From contig NZ_DHOS01000070.1 in the NCBI RefSeq assembly GCF_002410825.1, positions 1 to 64,000 of the forward strand: a stretch of DNA of 64,000 nt, given 5' to 3'. Below are positions 42,487 to 51,788 of the stretch, piece after piece. Position 1 is the first letter of the stretch, and the number at the start of each line of letters is the position of its first letter. The position numbers and the translations under genes were made by a program. The stretch comes from Proteiniphilum sp. UBA5384. GTDB lineage: Bacteria > Bacteroidota > Bacteroidia > Bacteroidales > Dysgonomonadaceae. A model generated the notes under the pieces. It made no database searches and was not told the origin of the DNA. It was given only the letters and a program-made list of their open reading frames with translations.

Positions 42487-43155
42487 ATGACGGTTCTTTA
42501 CGAAGATAACCACATCATCATTGTCAACAAGGCAGCCGGTGAGATCGTGCAGGGCGATAAGACGGGCGACCAACCGTTGTCTGAAATGGTGAAGGAGTAT
42601 CTCAAAGAGAAATACAATAAGCCCGGCAACGTTTTTTGTGGTGTAACGCACCGGCTCGACCGTCCTACGAGTGGAGTAGTGGTGTTTGCAAAAACCAGCA
42701 AAGCGTTGTCGCGGCTCAACGATATGTTCCGCAATGGGGAAGTGCAGAAAACCTATTGGGCCATTGTGAAGGATCGTCCCCCGAAAGAGGAGGACCGATT
42801 GACCCATTATCTGGTCAAAAACGAAAAGACCAATAAATCTACTGCTTATACCATTGAAAAACCACATACCAAAAAGGCAGTATTGCATTACCGGCTTATT
42901 GGCACCTCCCAGAATTATTCCCTACTGGAAGTAGATCTGGAGACCGGGCGTCACCATCAAATCCGGGTTCAGTTGTCCAAGATTGGATGCCCGATCAAAG
43001 GCGATCTCAAATACGGTGCACCCCGATCGAACCCCGACGGAAGCATCAGCCTGCATGCACGGACTATCTCGTTTATCCATCCCGTTTCCAAAGAAAAGAT
43101 TCTGGTCTCTGCTCCGCCGCCCGACGACAATCTCTGGAAAACATGGAAGGCCTGA
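42487..43155 (+). CDS. RluA-family pseudouridine synthase
   Basis: This enzyme isomerises uridine to pseudouridine in rRNA or tRNA. It has 222 residues and no S4 domain, so it is of the short RluA/RluC/TruC-like type. The catalytic Asp is in THRLDRPTSGVVVFAKT near residue 57. LETGRHHQIRVQLSKIGCPIKGDLKYG matches the conserved GRxHQIRxxLxxxGxPIxGDxxYG motif. It is tightly coupled to fabG (4 bp). The target base cannot be predicted from the sequence. Confidence 0.92.
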   Translation: MTVLYEDNHIIIVNKAAGEIVQGDKTGDQPLSEMVKEYLKEKYNKPGNVFCGVTHRLDRPTSGVVVFAKTSKALSRLNDMFRNGEVQKTYWAIVKDRPPKEEDRLTHYLVKNEKTNKSTAYTIEKPHTKKAVLHYRLIGTSQNYSLLEVDLETGRHHQIRVQLSKIGCPIKGDLKYGAPRSNPDGSISLHARTISFIHPVSKEKILVSAPPPDDNLWKTWKA

Positions 43156-43261
43156 GAAAAATTCACGAGATTAGAATCAAAAGATAGAAAAAGGAGAGTA
43201 ATGAAATATCCATTATTCTTCTTTAACATCAATTCACGACTGCAATACCTGTTTATTCGCC

Positions 43262-43269
43262 TACTTTTG
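43262..43269 (+). promoter_or_regulatory. -7 element for the aldo/keto reductase gene
   Basis: TACTTTTG, 40 bp before the ATG at 43310. The -33 region TTTATT lies at about the right distance but is not a strong match. Confidence 0.45.
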
Positions 43270-43309
43270 CGATATTCGAAGTTTATTAATCAAAATAAAT
43301 ATTCAGGAT

Positions 43310-44293
43310 ATGCAATACAGGAAATTGGGAGAAACAGACTTGTCGGTCTCAATCATTACGTTCGGGGCATGGGCTGCCGGAGGATGGATGTGGGGTAAAA
43401 CGGAAAGAAATGACGCTGTAGAAGCTATCAGAGCGGCTTATGACCTGGGAGTTACCTCTATAGACACTGCTCCTGTATACGGACAGGGTACGAGTGAAGA
43501 AATTGTAGGCGAAGCTATAAAAGGAAAGCCTCGCGATAAGGTACAGATACTTACCAAATTCGGTATGCGGTGGAATCTGGCGAAAGGTGATTTTGCTTTT
43601 CCGAGCAAGGATAACAGTGGCAATGATATTGATATCTATAAATATGCCGGAAAAGAAAGTGTGATCAAAGAATGCGAGGACAGTCTGCGACGCCTCGGTA
43701 CGGATTATATCGACCTCTACCAGATCCATTGGCCGGAGAGCACTACCCCTATTCATGAGACTTTTGAGGCAGTAGGAAAACTTATAGAGCAAGGAAAGGT
43801 CCGCTATGCCGGGGTATGTAACTACAATGCAGCGCAGATGACGGAAGCGGAACAGACCTTGAAACTGGTCTCCAACCAAATACCTTATAGTATGGTTAAC
43901 CGGGGTATAGAAGAAGAAACAATTCCTTATTGTATTGGGCATCACAAGTCTATACTGGCTTACAGTCCGTTGGAAAGGGGATTGCTTACCGGTAAAATAA
44001 CTTCCGGTTATCAGTTCCAACCGGGCGATCACCGTGCTAACCATCCACATTTTCAACCCGGATTTATTGAACGTACCAATAAATTATTGCAGAAAATTAA
44101 ACCTATTGCCGATGAAAAAGGTGCTACTCTTTCGCAATTGGTACTGAGATGGACGGTGGAAAGACCGGGCATTACCATTGCGCTGGCCGGTGCACGCAAC
44201 GCTGCACAGTCCGTACAGAACGCCAAGGCAATAGATTTTGAATTAACGCGCCGGGAATTTGATTTTATCGATAAAGCGATAGATGAATTTTAA
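43310..44293 (+). CDS. Aldo/keto reductase
   Basis: An NADPH-dependent reductase of 327 residues in the TIM-barrel AKR superfamily. It opens with MQYRKLGETDLSVSIITFGAW. The tetrad residues are seen in SIDTAPVYGQG (Asp, Tyr), LTKFGMRW (Lys) and YQIHWPE (His), and the cofactor-binding part in ITIALAGARNAAQ near 285. The similarity is to the group that includes YajO/YghZ and Tas-like enzymes, whose natural substrates are often unknown. It has its own promoter and is separate from the RluA gene (154 bp). Confidence 0.88.
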   Translation: MQYRKLGETDLSVSIITFGAWAAGGWMWGKTERNDAVEAIRAAYDLGVTSIDTAPVYGQGTSEEIVGEAIKGKPRDKVQILTKFGMRWNLAKGDFAFPSKDNSGNDIDIYKYAGKESVIKECEDSLRRLGTDYIDLYQIHWPESTTPIHETFEAVGKLIEQGKVRYAGVCNYNAAQMTEAEQTLKLVSNQIPYSMVNRGIEEETIPYCIGHHKSILAYSPLERGLLTGKITSGYQFQPGDHRANHPHFQPGFIERTNKLLQKIKPIADEKGATLSQLVLRWTVERPGITIALAGARNAAQSVQNAKAIDFELTRREFDFIDKAIDEF

Positions 44294-44304
44294 GATAAAA
44301 ACCT

Positions 44305-44312
44305 TACATTTG
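44305..44312 (+). promoter_or_regulatory. -7 element for the nucleotidyltransferase gene
   Basis: TACATTTG, perfect TAnnTTTG, 77 bp before the ATG at 44390. The leader between contains repeated AAATCA units (44345-44388). Confidence 0.5.
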
Positions 44313-44389
44313 CACATCGGTGCACAATCCCGATTTTATGAATATAAATCTACAAATCAATAAATCATTAAATTATCAAATCAATTTAA

Positions 44390-45292
44390 ATGAAACCGAC
44401 TTTATTTGTATTGGCAGCAGGAATGGGAAGCCGTTACGGAGGACTGAAACAATTGGATGGATTAGGCCCGAATGGTGAAACCATTATGGATTATTCTATT
44501 TATGATGCGGTGAATGCCGGCTTTGGGAAGCTGGTCTTCGTGATCCGCAAATCATTTGAAAACGATTTCAGAGAGAAGATTGTCAGTAAATATGAGAAAA
44601 AAATACCGGTAGAACTGGTTTTCCAGGAACTCGATACGCTACCGGAAGGTTTTACACCTCATCCCGATCGGGTGAAGCCGTGGGGTACCAACCATGCTGT
44701 GATGACGGGAAAAGAGGTGATCAATGAGCCGTTTGCGGTGATCAATGCCGACGATTTTTATGGTCGTGAGAGCTACAAGGTGCTGTCAGACTATCTTTCA
44801 TCATTGGGAAAGAGTGAAAATAAATACTGCATGGTAGGCTACCGTGTAGGAAATACCCTCTCTGAAAGCGGTACCGTGGCACGTGGTATTTGCGAGACCG
44901 ACCGGGACCGCAACCTCACCGGCGTGGTAGAACGTACCCAGGTTATGCGGGTAGACGGAAAAGTGAGTTATAAGGATGAAAACGACCAATGGGTAGCTAT
45001 TGATGATAATACACCTGTATCGATGAATATGTGGGGCTTTACACCCGACTATTTCAAATATTCCGATGATTATTTTGTACAGTTCCTGAAAGAGAATGCG
45101 GAGAACCTCAAAGCCGAATATTTTATACCGTTACTGGTCAATCATCTGATTGTTAACGGTAAAGCTTCAGTGAAAGTACTCGACACCCCTTCCGGATGGT
45201 TTGGCGTGACTTATGCCGAAGACCGGTCGGGAGTAGTGGCCCGGTTGAAGAAACTTGCTGACGAGGGAACTTATCCTTCACCATTGTGGTAA
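44390..45292 (+). CDS. Sugar-phosphate nucleotidyltransferase
   Basis: A cytosolic NDP-sugar pyrophosphorylase-like enzyme of 300 residues. The N-terminal signature LAAGMGSRYGGLKQLDGLG is the nucleotide-binding GxGxR...K loop. INADDFYG carries the metal-binding Asp, and GTNHAVMTGKEVI the conserved base-binding loop. The sugar is not determinable; related Bacteroidetes genes are annotated only as nucleotidyltransferases. It is followed by the CorC gene 7 bp downstream. No kinase or transferase is adjacent to suggest the substrate. Confidence 0.85.
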   Translation: MKPTLFVLAAGMGSRYGGLKQLDGLGPNGETIMDYSIYDAVNAGFGKLVFVIRKSFENDFREKIVSKYEKKIPVELVFQELDTLPEGFTPHPDRVKPWGTNHAVMTGKEVINEPFAVINADDFYGRESYKVLSDYLSSLGKSENKYCMVGYRVGNTLSESGTVARGICETDRDRNLTGVVERTQVMRVDGKVSYKDENDQWVAIDDNTPVSMNMWGFTPDYFKYSDDYFVQFLKENAENLKAEYFIPLLVNHLIVNGKASVKVLDTPSGWFGVTYAEDRSGVVARLKKLADEGTYPSPLW

Positions 45293-45299
45293 GTGATTT

Positions 45300-46619
45300 A
45301 TGTGGATAGATATCGTCATCATTCTTGTACTGATCCTTTTGAACGGTTTCTTTGCCTTGTCGGAGATCGCCATCGTATCTACGAAAAAAAACAAACTCGA
45401 GGCAGAACAGAAGAAGGGTAAGTCGGGAGCCAAATGGGCATTGAAACTACGCTCCGATCCGGGGGATTTCCTCTCGTCGGTACAGGTGGGGATCACGTTG
45501 ATTGGTATTGTCAACGGTGCTTACGGGGGACAGGCATTTACTGCCTACTTAGCACCTTTCTTCCAACAATTCCCTGCCATAGCACCTTTTGCCGAAGGTA
45601 TCGCCATGGTGATAGTGGTATTCCTTATTACTTATGTTTCCATCGTGATAGGTGAATTGGTACCTAAAACCATTGCGTTGAACAATCCCGAGAAGATGGC
45701 AATGGCCGTGGCTCCTACCATTCACGTGGTGAGCATTATTTTCTATCCGTTTGTGAAGCTCCTGTCGGTATCCACTGATTTCGTCAACCGTCTAATAGGT
45801 TTGACGCCGAAAGAAGAGGTGGTGTCGGAAATGGAATTGAGGGCAATGCTCAGGACCGCTTCGCATGAAGGGGTAATTGACGCCGAAGAAAATATCATCC
45901 ATGAACAGGTTTTTTATTTTTCCGATAAACGGGCCATCCATCTGATGACACACCGTACTGATGTGGAGTGGGTGGATATCAGCAAGAGCCGGGAAGAGAT
46001 CATTGAAGATCTGCTACAGACCAAACATAGTAAAATATTGGCCTGCAAGAAGAAGATAGATGATTTTATAGGTACTATTTCAATGAGGGATTTCCTGCTA
46101 CGGTTGAATAAAAAGGATCAGTTCTCCATAGAAGAACTGATCATGGAACCTATTATTGTCCCCAATAATTTGCTGGCACAAAAAGTATTGGAGAATTTCA
46201 GGAATAACCATAAATTTGTAGCTGTGGTAGTGGATGAGTATGGGAGTCTCGATGGTATCATCACCATTCATGATATTTTCGAGAACCTGGTAGGTGCGAT
46301 TCCCGAGGAGACCGACGATGAGTGGTCGGATCCCCTTATATTTATGCGCGACGATCATTCTGCCTTGGTAAGCGGGGAGGCACCTATTGAGATATTGTCA
46401 CAAATAGACGAAGATTTTATTGTGGATTTTGATAAAATTGATTATTCCACTGTCGCCGGTTTTGTGTTTGAATGTATTAATAAGATTCCGGCAGTGGGAG
46501 ATCGGTTCGATTATGAAAATCTTCATTTTGAGATAGTTGATGTGGATGGAAACAAGATAGATAAGATTTTGGTGACAAAAAAGAGAATAGAAATTGGCGC
46601 GGATCGAAATGTTAATTAA
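45300..46619 (+). CDS. CNNM/CorC-type transporter-associated protein with CBS pair
   Basis: A protein of 439 residues. The N-terminal CNNM/DUF21 domain has four membrane helices (about 1-190; LLNGFFALSEIAIVSTKKNK is characteristic). Next is EVVSEMELRAMLRTASHEGVIDAEE, then a CBS pair (about 210-330, with DEYGSLDGIITIHDIFENLVG). The C-terminal CorC_HlyC domain follows (about 350-430, with VAGFVFECINKIPAVGDRF). Members are linked to Mg2+/Co2+ efflux or homeostasis, and are often misnamed hemolysins. It follows the nucleotidyltransferase gene by 7 bp. Confidence 0.9.
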   Translation: MWIDIVIILVLILLNGFFALSEIAIVSTKKNKLEAEQKKGKSGAKWALKLRSDPGDFLSSVQVGITLIGIVNGAYGGQAFTAYLAPFFQQFPAIAPFAEGIAMVIVVFLITYVSIVIGELVPKTIALNNPEKMAMAVAPTIHVVSIIFYPFVKLLSVSTDFVNRLIGLTPKEEVVSEMELRAMLRTASHEGVIDAEENIIHEQVFYFSDKRAIHLMTHRTDVEWVDISKSREEIIEDLLQTKHSKILACKKKIDDFIGTISMRDFLLRLNKKDQFSIEELIMEPIIVPNNLLAQKVLENFRNNHKFVAVVVDEYGSLDGIITIHDIFENLVGAIPEETDDEWSDPLIFMRDDHSALVSGEAPIEILSQIDEDFIVDFDKIDYSTVAGFVFECINKIPAVGDRFDYENLHFEIVDVDGNKIDKILVTKKRIEIGADRNVN

Positions 46620-46743
46620 ATAGTTTTATGTTATATAACACAAAAAAAAATGAGGTTAGATCAAAAATCCGTGGTAATTTTACGGCGATTTTAAGAAAGA
46701 ATCAATCTTCATCAATATCTTATTTTTAAACCCAGAAAATTAC

Positions 46744-47823
46744 ATGAACGAAATGTATAGCAAATCCGGTTTGCTTGTCGACGCTTTTCAAAAAACAGTA
46801 GATGGCAGGCAAACCGGGTTATACACTCTGACAAATAGTAAAGGGTGTGAACTCACTGTTACCAACTATGGTGCAAAAATAGTATCGTTAATGGTGCCCG
46901 ATAAAAACGGAAATTTAGTTGACGTTGTTTTGGGGCATAATTCAATAGATGAATATCTGACTTCGGAAGAAGCTTACTTTGGCGCTATATGCGGCAGGAC
47001 AGCCAACAGGATCGCCAAGGGGCACTTCATTCTCGAAGGAAAAGAATACCAATTGGTAGTTAATAACGGTCCGAACTCACTCCACGGAGGAATAAAGGGG
47101 TTTAATGCTGTGGTATGGGAAGTGAAAAAACAGACCGACCAAAGTATTGAATTATTTTATCTCTCCCCGGATGGAGAGGAAGGGTTCCCCGGTAGTCTAT
47201 CCGTTACAGTTACTTATACTTTGACCGATGATGATGCTTTGGATATTCATTACAAGGCGACAACCGACAAGACCACCATCCTGAATCTCACCAATCATTC
47301 CTATTTCAACCTTTCCGGCCAAGGGGATTCATCGGTCAACGACCATTGGCTTGTGGTGAATGCGGACAGTTATCTTCCTACCGATGATACGGCCATTCCT
47401 TATGGGGCGCCGGAACCGGTGAAGGGTACTCCGTTCGATTTTACCGAACCCCACACCATCGGAGAGCGGATAGAGGATGATTTCGAACAACTGCATTTCG
47501 GGAAAGGATATGACCATACATTTATCCTGAATAAGAAAACGCCGGATGAATATGGATGCGCCGGTTATTGTACCTCGCCCAAGACGGGCATTAAAATGGA
47601 GATCCATACCAATCAACCCGGCATGCAATTATATACGGGCAACTGGATGACCGGCAACTTTACCGGGAAATTGGGGAAACGGTATCCGGCCAGGTCGGCT
47701 GTATGCTTTGAAACACAACATTACCCCGATAGCATCAATAAGCCGCAGTACCCTTCGGTGGTTCTGCATGCGGACGAGACTTTTGAATCCAACACAACGT
47801 ACCGTTTTTCAATCGGAGAGTAA
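46744..47823 (+). CDS. galM: Aldose 1-epimerase (mutarotase)
   Basis: This enzyme interconverts the alpha and beta anomers of galactose, preparing beta-D-galactose for galactokinase. The protein has 359 residues without a signal peptide. Conserved stretches are YFGAICGRTANRIAKG, LNLTNHSYFNLSG (catalytic His of the NHSYFNL motif), KGYDHTFIL and VCFETQHYPDS (the Glu general base). It is the first gene of the galM-galP-galK cluster, with 50- and 97-bp gaps. The -7-like TTATTTTT before the start is weak. Bacteroides has the same order. Confidence 0.94.
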   Translation: MNEMYSKSGLLVDAFQKTVDGRQTGLYTLTNSKGCELTVTNYGAKIVSLMVPDKNGNLVDVVLGHNSIDEYLTSEEAYFGAICGRTANRIAKGHFILEGKEYQLVVNNGPNSLHGGIKGFNAVVWEVKKQTDQSIELFYLSPDGEEGFPGSLSVTVTYTLTDDDALDIHYKATTDKTTILNLTNHSYFNLSGQGDSSVNDHWLVVNADSYLPTDDTAIPYGAPEPVKGTPFDFTEPHTIGERIEDDFEQLHFGKGYDHTFILNKKTPDEYGCAGYCTSPKTGIKMEIHTNQPGMQLYTGNWMTGNFTGKLGKRYPARSAVCFETQHYPDSINKPQYPSVVLHADETFESNTTYRFSIGE

Positions 47824-47873
47824 AATGATGATTTATTAGACAATTAACAATTAATAAACTAACAATTAATTTT

Positions 47874-49199
47874 ATGACGGAGCAAAAACAACAAAAAAAT
47901 GTTGTAGCAATTATCGCGATGATCTTTCTCTTCGGAATGATCTCTTTTGTTACAAATTTGGCGTCACCAATGGGTGATATCCTGAAGTATCAATTTAATG
48001 TTCCTAACTGGATGGGTACATTAGGCGTACTCTGTAATTTTATCGCTTATGCGGTAATGGGTATTCCTGCCGGTAATATGCTTCAAAAGTATGGCTATAA
48101 AAAAACGGCACTTGCTGCCATTGTAATCGGTTTTGTGGGAGTAGGCATTCAAACTATCTCCGGAACCATTTCAAGCAGCACTGCATTTGGAGTCTATCTG
48201 TTAGGGGCGTTCGTAGCCGGTTTATCAATGACACTGCTTAACACAGTAGTGAATCCCATGTTGAACTCTCTGGGAGGTGGTGGTAACAAAGGGAACCAGT
48301 TGATCCAATTGGGAGGATCATTCAATTCTTTGATGGGAACGACAGTGATCATACTGACAGGTATTCTTATTCCCCAAGGTATCAAGAATGCCGAAATCAG
48401 CAATGTATTTCCGTTGATGTTCGCTGCTTTAGCCATTTTCTTCTTTGCATTTATCATTATCTCGATGGCAAAGATCCCAGAAAAGCAAAAAGAACAGACG
48501 GTTGTCGCCGAAAAATCCCAGTACAGTCCTCTCTCTTTTCGCCATTTTGTATTGGGAGCTGTCGGTATTTTCGTATATGTGGGAGTTGAAGTGGGCATTC
48601 CGAATGTATTGCAGAAATGGTTACAGAACGCCGACCTGGATGTGTTGAACCTCGGGGCAATGGGCGGAGCTGAAGCTATTGCCGGGTCAGTAGCGGCGAC
48701 CTATTGGTTGATGATGCTGTTCGGACGTCTTATTGGTGCCGGTATTGGCAGTAAAGTCTCCGCCAAATCAATGTTGTCAGTAGCCTCATTGATAGGAATA
48801 GTATTGGTATTGGCAGCCATGTTTACTCCTACAGACAGTTTTGTAAATCTCCCCGTATTCAAGAATAATGCAGAGGGACTTTTCGGCTTGGCAAATGTTC
48901 CCCTTAGTGCTGCGCTATTAGTGCTTTGTGGATTATGTACTTCAATCATGTGGGGAGGTATATTCAACTTAGCCGTAGAGGGACTTGGAAAATATACTGA
49001 AAAAGCTTCCGGTTATTTTATGGTACTCGTTTGCGGTGGAGGTATATTGCCGTTATTACAAAACGGGATTGTTGACATGACAAATGGTGGATTGGGATAT
49101 CTCACAAGCTATTGGGTAATTGTTGCAGGATTGGCTTACTTGCTTTATTATGCCCTCGTGGGTTCGAAGAATGTAAACAAAGATATTCCGGTTAATTAA
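47874..49199 (+). CDS. Sugar MFS transporter (galactose/glucose type)
   Basis: An inner-membrane symporter of 441 residues with about 12 hydrophobic helices, in the FucP/GluP-type sugar MFS group. NLASPMGDILKYQFNVPNWMG at the start and AGLSMTLLNTVVNPMLNSLG around 115-135 are characteristic. The placement between galM and galK makes galactose the probable substrate, with glucose or other hexoses as alternatives. The 47874 ATG follows a short A/T-rich spacer. No mutations are evident. Confidence 0.88.
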   Translation: MTEQKQQKNVVAIIAMIFLFGMISFVTNLASPMGDILKYQFNVPNWMGTLGVLCNFIAYAVMGIPAGNMLQKYGYKKTALAAIVIGFVGVGIQTISGTISSSTAFGVYLLGAFVAGLSMTLLNTVVNPMLNSLGGGGNKGNQLIQLGGSFNSLMGTTVIILTGILIPQGIKNAEISNVFPLMFAALAIFFFAFIIISMAKIPEKQKEQTVVAEKSQYSPLSFRHFVLGAVGIFVYVGVEVGIPNVLQKWLQNADLDVLNLGAMGGAEAIAGSVAATYWLMMLFGRLIGAGIGSKVSAKSMLSVASLIGIVLVLAAMFTPTDSFVNLPVFKNNAEGLFGLANVPLSAALLVLCGLCTSIMWGGIFNLAVEGLGKYTEKASGYFMVLVCGGGILPLLQNGIVDMTNGGLGYLTSYWVIVAGLAYLLYYALVGSKNVNKDIPVN

Positions 49200-49296
49200 T
49201 AGACATTATATTGATTAAGAAATAAGATAATTGGTAATCAGATATCTAAAATCTTATTCTATATAAACTCTAATAGAGTAACAAAAAATATAAATA

Positions 49297-50445
49297 ATGA
49301 CGAAAGAACAAGTAATTAAAATATTTTTAGAGAAATTCGGTAATGAAACTCCGGAGGTATATGCATCCCCGGGGCGTATCAACCTGATTGGTGAGCATAC
49401 CGATTATAACGGAAGCTTTGTATTCCCCGGTGCGATCGATAAAGGGATGATTGCCGCCATCCGATTCAATGGAACCGACAAGGTGAGAGCTTATGCGATC
49501 GACCTTGGTGATAGTGTTGAATTCGGATTAAACGAAGAAGACTTGCCCAAGGAGGGTTGGGCAAAGTATATTTTTGGGGTATGCCGTGAAATCATTAAAA
49601 GAGGTGGTACGGTGAAAGGTTTTGATACTGCATTTTCGGGAGATGTGCCCCTCGGTGCCGGCATGTCTTCTTCGGCTGCATTAGAAAGTACCTATGCTTT
49701 TGCGTTGAACGATATGCTGAACCTTGGCATCGACAAATTCGAACTGGCGCGTATCGGGCAATCCACCGAACATAATTATGTGGGTGTGAAATGTGGCATC
49801 ATGGACCAGTTTGCTTCCATCTTTGGAAAGAAGGGCAATCTGATCCGCCTCGACACCAAGTCGATGGAATATGCCTACTTCCCGTTCGATCCCAAGGGAT
49901 ATAAGCTGGTGCTGCTTGACACGGTGGTGAAGCATGAACTGGCATCATCGGCATATAACAAACGGCGTGAATCGTGTGAACATGCCGCCAGGACTATCGC
50001 CAAACGTCACCCCGAAGTGGAATTCCTGCGTGACGCTTCCATGGAGATGCTCAACGAAGTGAAAGGTGAGATCTCGGAAGAGGATTATATACGTGCCGAG
50101 TATGTGATCGAGGAAACCCAACGGGTACTCGACGTGTGCGACGCGTTGGAAGCAGGTGATTATGAAACCGTGGGACAAAAGATGTTTGAAACGCACCATG
50201 GCATGAGCAAACTCTACGAAGTAAGTTGCGAAGAGCTCGACTTCCTGAACGATGTGGCCCGTGACCATGGCGTGACCGGTTCACGTGTAATGGGAGGTGG
50301 TTTTGGCGGTTGTACCATCAACCTGGTGAAAGATGAGTTGTACGATTCGTTTATCAATGATGCCAAAACGCAGTTCAAAGCCAAATACGGCCACGAACCC
50401 AAAGTCTATGACGTGGTAATCAGCGACGGCGCGCGCAAATTGTAA
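49297..50445 (+). CDS. galK: Galactokinase
   Basis: This enzyme phosphorylates alpha-D-galactose at C1 with ATP, the first committed step of the Leloir pathway. It has 382 residues in the GHMP kinase family. Motif 1 is GRINLIGEHTDYNGSF with the galactose-binding Glu-His-Thr-Asp. Motif 2 is PLGAGMSSSAALE, the ATP loop, near residue 120. The catalytic Asp is in KCGIMDQFAS, and motif 3 is SRVMGGGFGGCTINL. galT and galE are not in this window. A strong terminator follows. Confidence 0.96.
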   Translation: MTKEQVIKIFLEKFGNETPEVYASPGRINLIGEHTDYNGSFVFPGAIDKGMIAAIRFNGTDKVRAYAIDLGDSVEFGLNEEDLPKEGWAKYIFGVCREIIKRGGTVKGFDTAFSGDVPLGAGMSSSAALESTYAFALNDMLNLGIDKFELARIGQSTEHNYVGVKCGIMDQFASIFGKKGNLIRLDTKSMEYAYFPFDPKGYKLVLLDTVVKHELASSAYNKRRESCEHAARTIAKRHPEVEFLRDASMEMLNEVKGEISEEDYIRAEYVIEETQRVLDVCDALEAGDYETVGQKMFETHHGMSKLYEVSCEELDFLNDVARDHGVTGSRVMGGGFGGCTINLVKDELYDSFINDAKTQFKAKYGHEPKVYDVVISDGARKL

Positions 50446-50468
50446 AATCCTTCAGATAGATATAGGAT

Positions 50469-50510
50469 AAGGTTGGAAGAAGGGGATAAGCCCCGCTTCC
50501 AACCTTTTTT
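50469..50510 (+). terminator. Terminator after galK
   Basis: AAGGTTGGAAG (50469-50479) pairs perfectly with CTTCCAACCTT (50496-50506), with an inner GGGG/CCCC stem, followed by TTTT. Confidence 0.85.
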
Positions 50511-50622
50511 GCTTTTACCCGTTCTATCTAATTACCAATATTTCTCCTTCGCTTCTACATTTTATTGTTTTTCAAATTTAAAATCCCATTTCTAAATTCT
50601 TAAATCATAAATCCTAAATTTA

Positions 50623-50653
50623 TTGCATTATTTCCGGATTTTTTCTAACTTTG
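50623..50653 (+). promoter_or_regulatory. carA-carB-carB promoter
   Basis: TTG (50623-50625), a 20-bp spacer and TAACTTTG (50646-50653). The leader to the ATG at 50703 is about 43 nt. No uridine or arginine sensor is apparent. Confidence 0.6.
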
Positions 50654-50702
50654 TATCCTAATATCATACAATTATCAACTTTACAAAATAATGTAGCGCA
50701 CT

Positions 50703-51773
50703 ATGCACAAATATAAACCGGTGCGGTTGATCCTTGAAAACGGGATGGTTTTTCATGGACAATCTTTTGGAGCCGAAAAGGCAACATCGGGAGAGGTAGT
50801 TTTCAATACGGCAATGGTCGGTTATCCCGAAAGCCTGACAGACCCCTCCTACGAAGGACAGATTTTAACACCCACATATCCCATTATCGGAAATTACGGA
50901 GTTCCTGCTTACAGCGAAACAGACGGAATTTCCGATTTTTTTGAATCTGGACGTATCCACGCCTGGGGTTTGATCCTACAGGATTACTCCGAGGAGTATT
51001 CCCATTGGAATGCGGTGAAAAGTCTGGGCGACTGGCTCAAGGAAGAGGGTGTGCCCGGTATCACCGGGATTGATACCCGGATGCTCACCAAAGTGCTCCG
51101 GGAGAAAGGATCCATGCTGGGAAAGATAGTCTATGAGGACGATAACGAAGTGGATTTTTATGATCCTGAGACTGAAAACTTGGTCGCCAAAGTCAGCTGT
51201 GGTGAAGTGGTGGAGTACGGGCAGGGTGAGAAGAAGGTGGTGCTGGTGGATTGCGGCGCGAAGTTGAATATTATGCGGGAATTGCTCCGACAGGGAGTCC
51301 GCCTTATCCGCGTGCCATGGGATTATGATTTCACCGGGATCGATTACGATGGGGTGATGATTTCCAACGGACCGGGAAATCCCGACCATTGCGGAATCAC
51401 CGTCCACCATATCCGGGAGGCGATGAAGAAAGAAAAGCCCATCTTTGGCATTTGCATGGGGAACCAGCTCCTTTCAAAAGCCGCCGGAGCCAATACCTAC
51501 AAACTGAAGTACGGGCACCGCAGCCATAATCAGCCGGTACGGCAGGTAGGAAGTAGCCGATGCTTTATCACTTCTCAAAATCATGGTTATGCGGTGGACG
51601 AATCGCTGTTGGGCACCGATTGGCAACCCTGGTTTGTGAATATGAATGACGGTACCAACGAAGGAATCCGCCACAAGACAAAACCTTTCTATTCGGTGCA
51701 GTTCCATCCCGAAGCGGCAGGTGGACCGACCGATACCCGGTTTTTCTTTGAGGAGTTTGTGAGGATGATTTAA
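50703..51773 (+). CDS. carA: Carbamoyl-phosphate synthase small subunit
   Basis: The glutamine amidotransferase subunit that hydrolyses glutamine and channels ammonia to CarB. The protein has 356 residues. The CPSase small-chain N-domain opens with LILENGMVFHGQSFGAE and has VVFNTAMVGYPESLTDPSY. The class-I GATase domain has the nucleophilic Cys in PIFGICMGNQLLSKAAG and the catalytic His-Glu in VQFHPEAAGGP. It lies 15 bp ahead of the first carB gene, so both are in one transcript. Confidence 0.95.
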   Translation: MHKYKPVRLILENGMVFHGQSFGAEKATSGEVVFNTAMVGYPESLTDPSYEGQILTPTYPIIGNYGVPAYSETDGISDFFESGRIHAWGLILQDYSEEYSHWNAVKSLGDWLKEEGVPGITGIDTRMLTKVLREKGSMLGKIVYEDDNEVDFYDPETENLVAKVSCGEVVEYGQGEKKVVLVDCGAKLNIMRELLRQGVRLIRVPWDYDFTGIDYDGVMISNGPGNPDHCGITVHHIREAMKKEKPIFGICMGNQLLSKAAGANTYKLKYGHRSHNQPVRQVGSSRCFITSQNHGYAVDESLLGTDWQPWFVNMNDGTNEGIRHKTKPFYSVQFHPEAAGGPTDTRFFFEEFVRMI

Positions 51774-51788
51774 GACTAAGAACTAAAA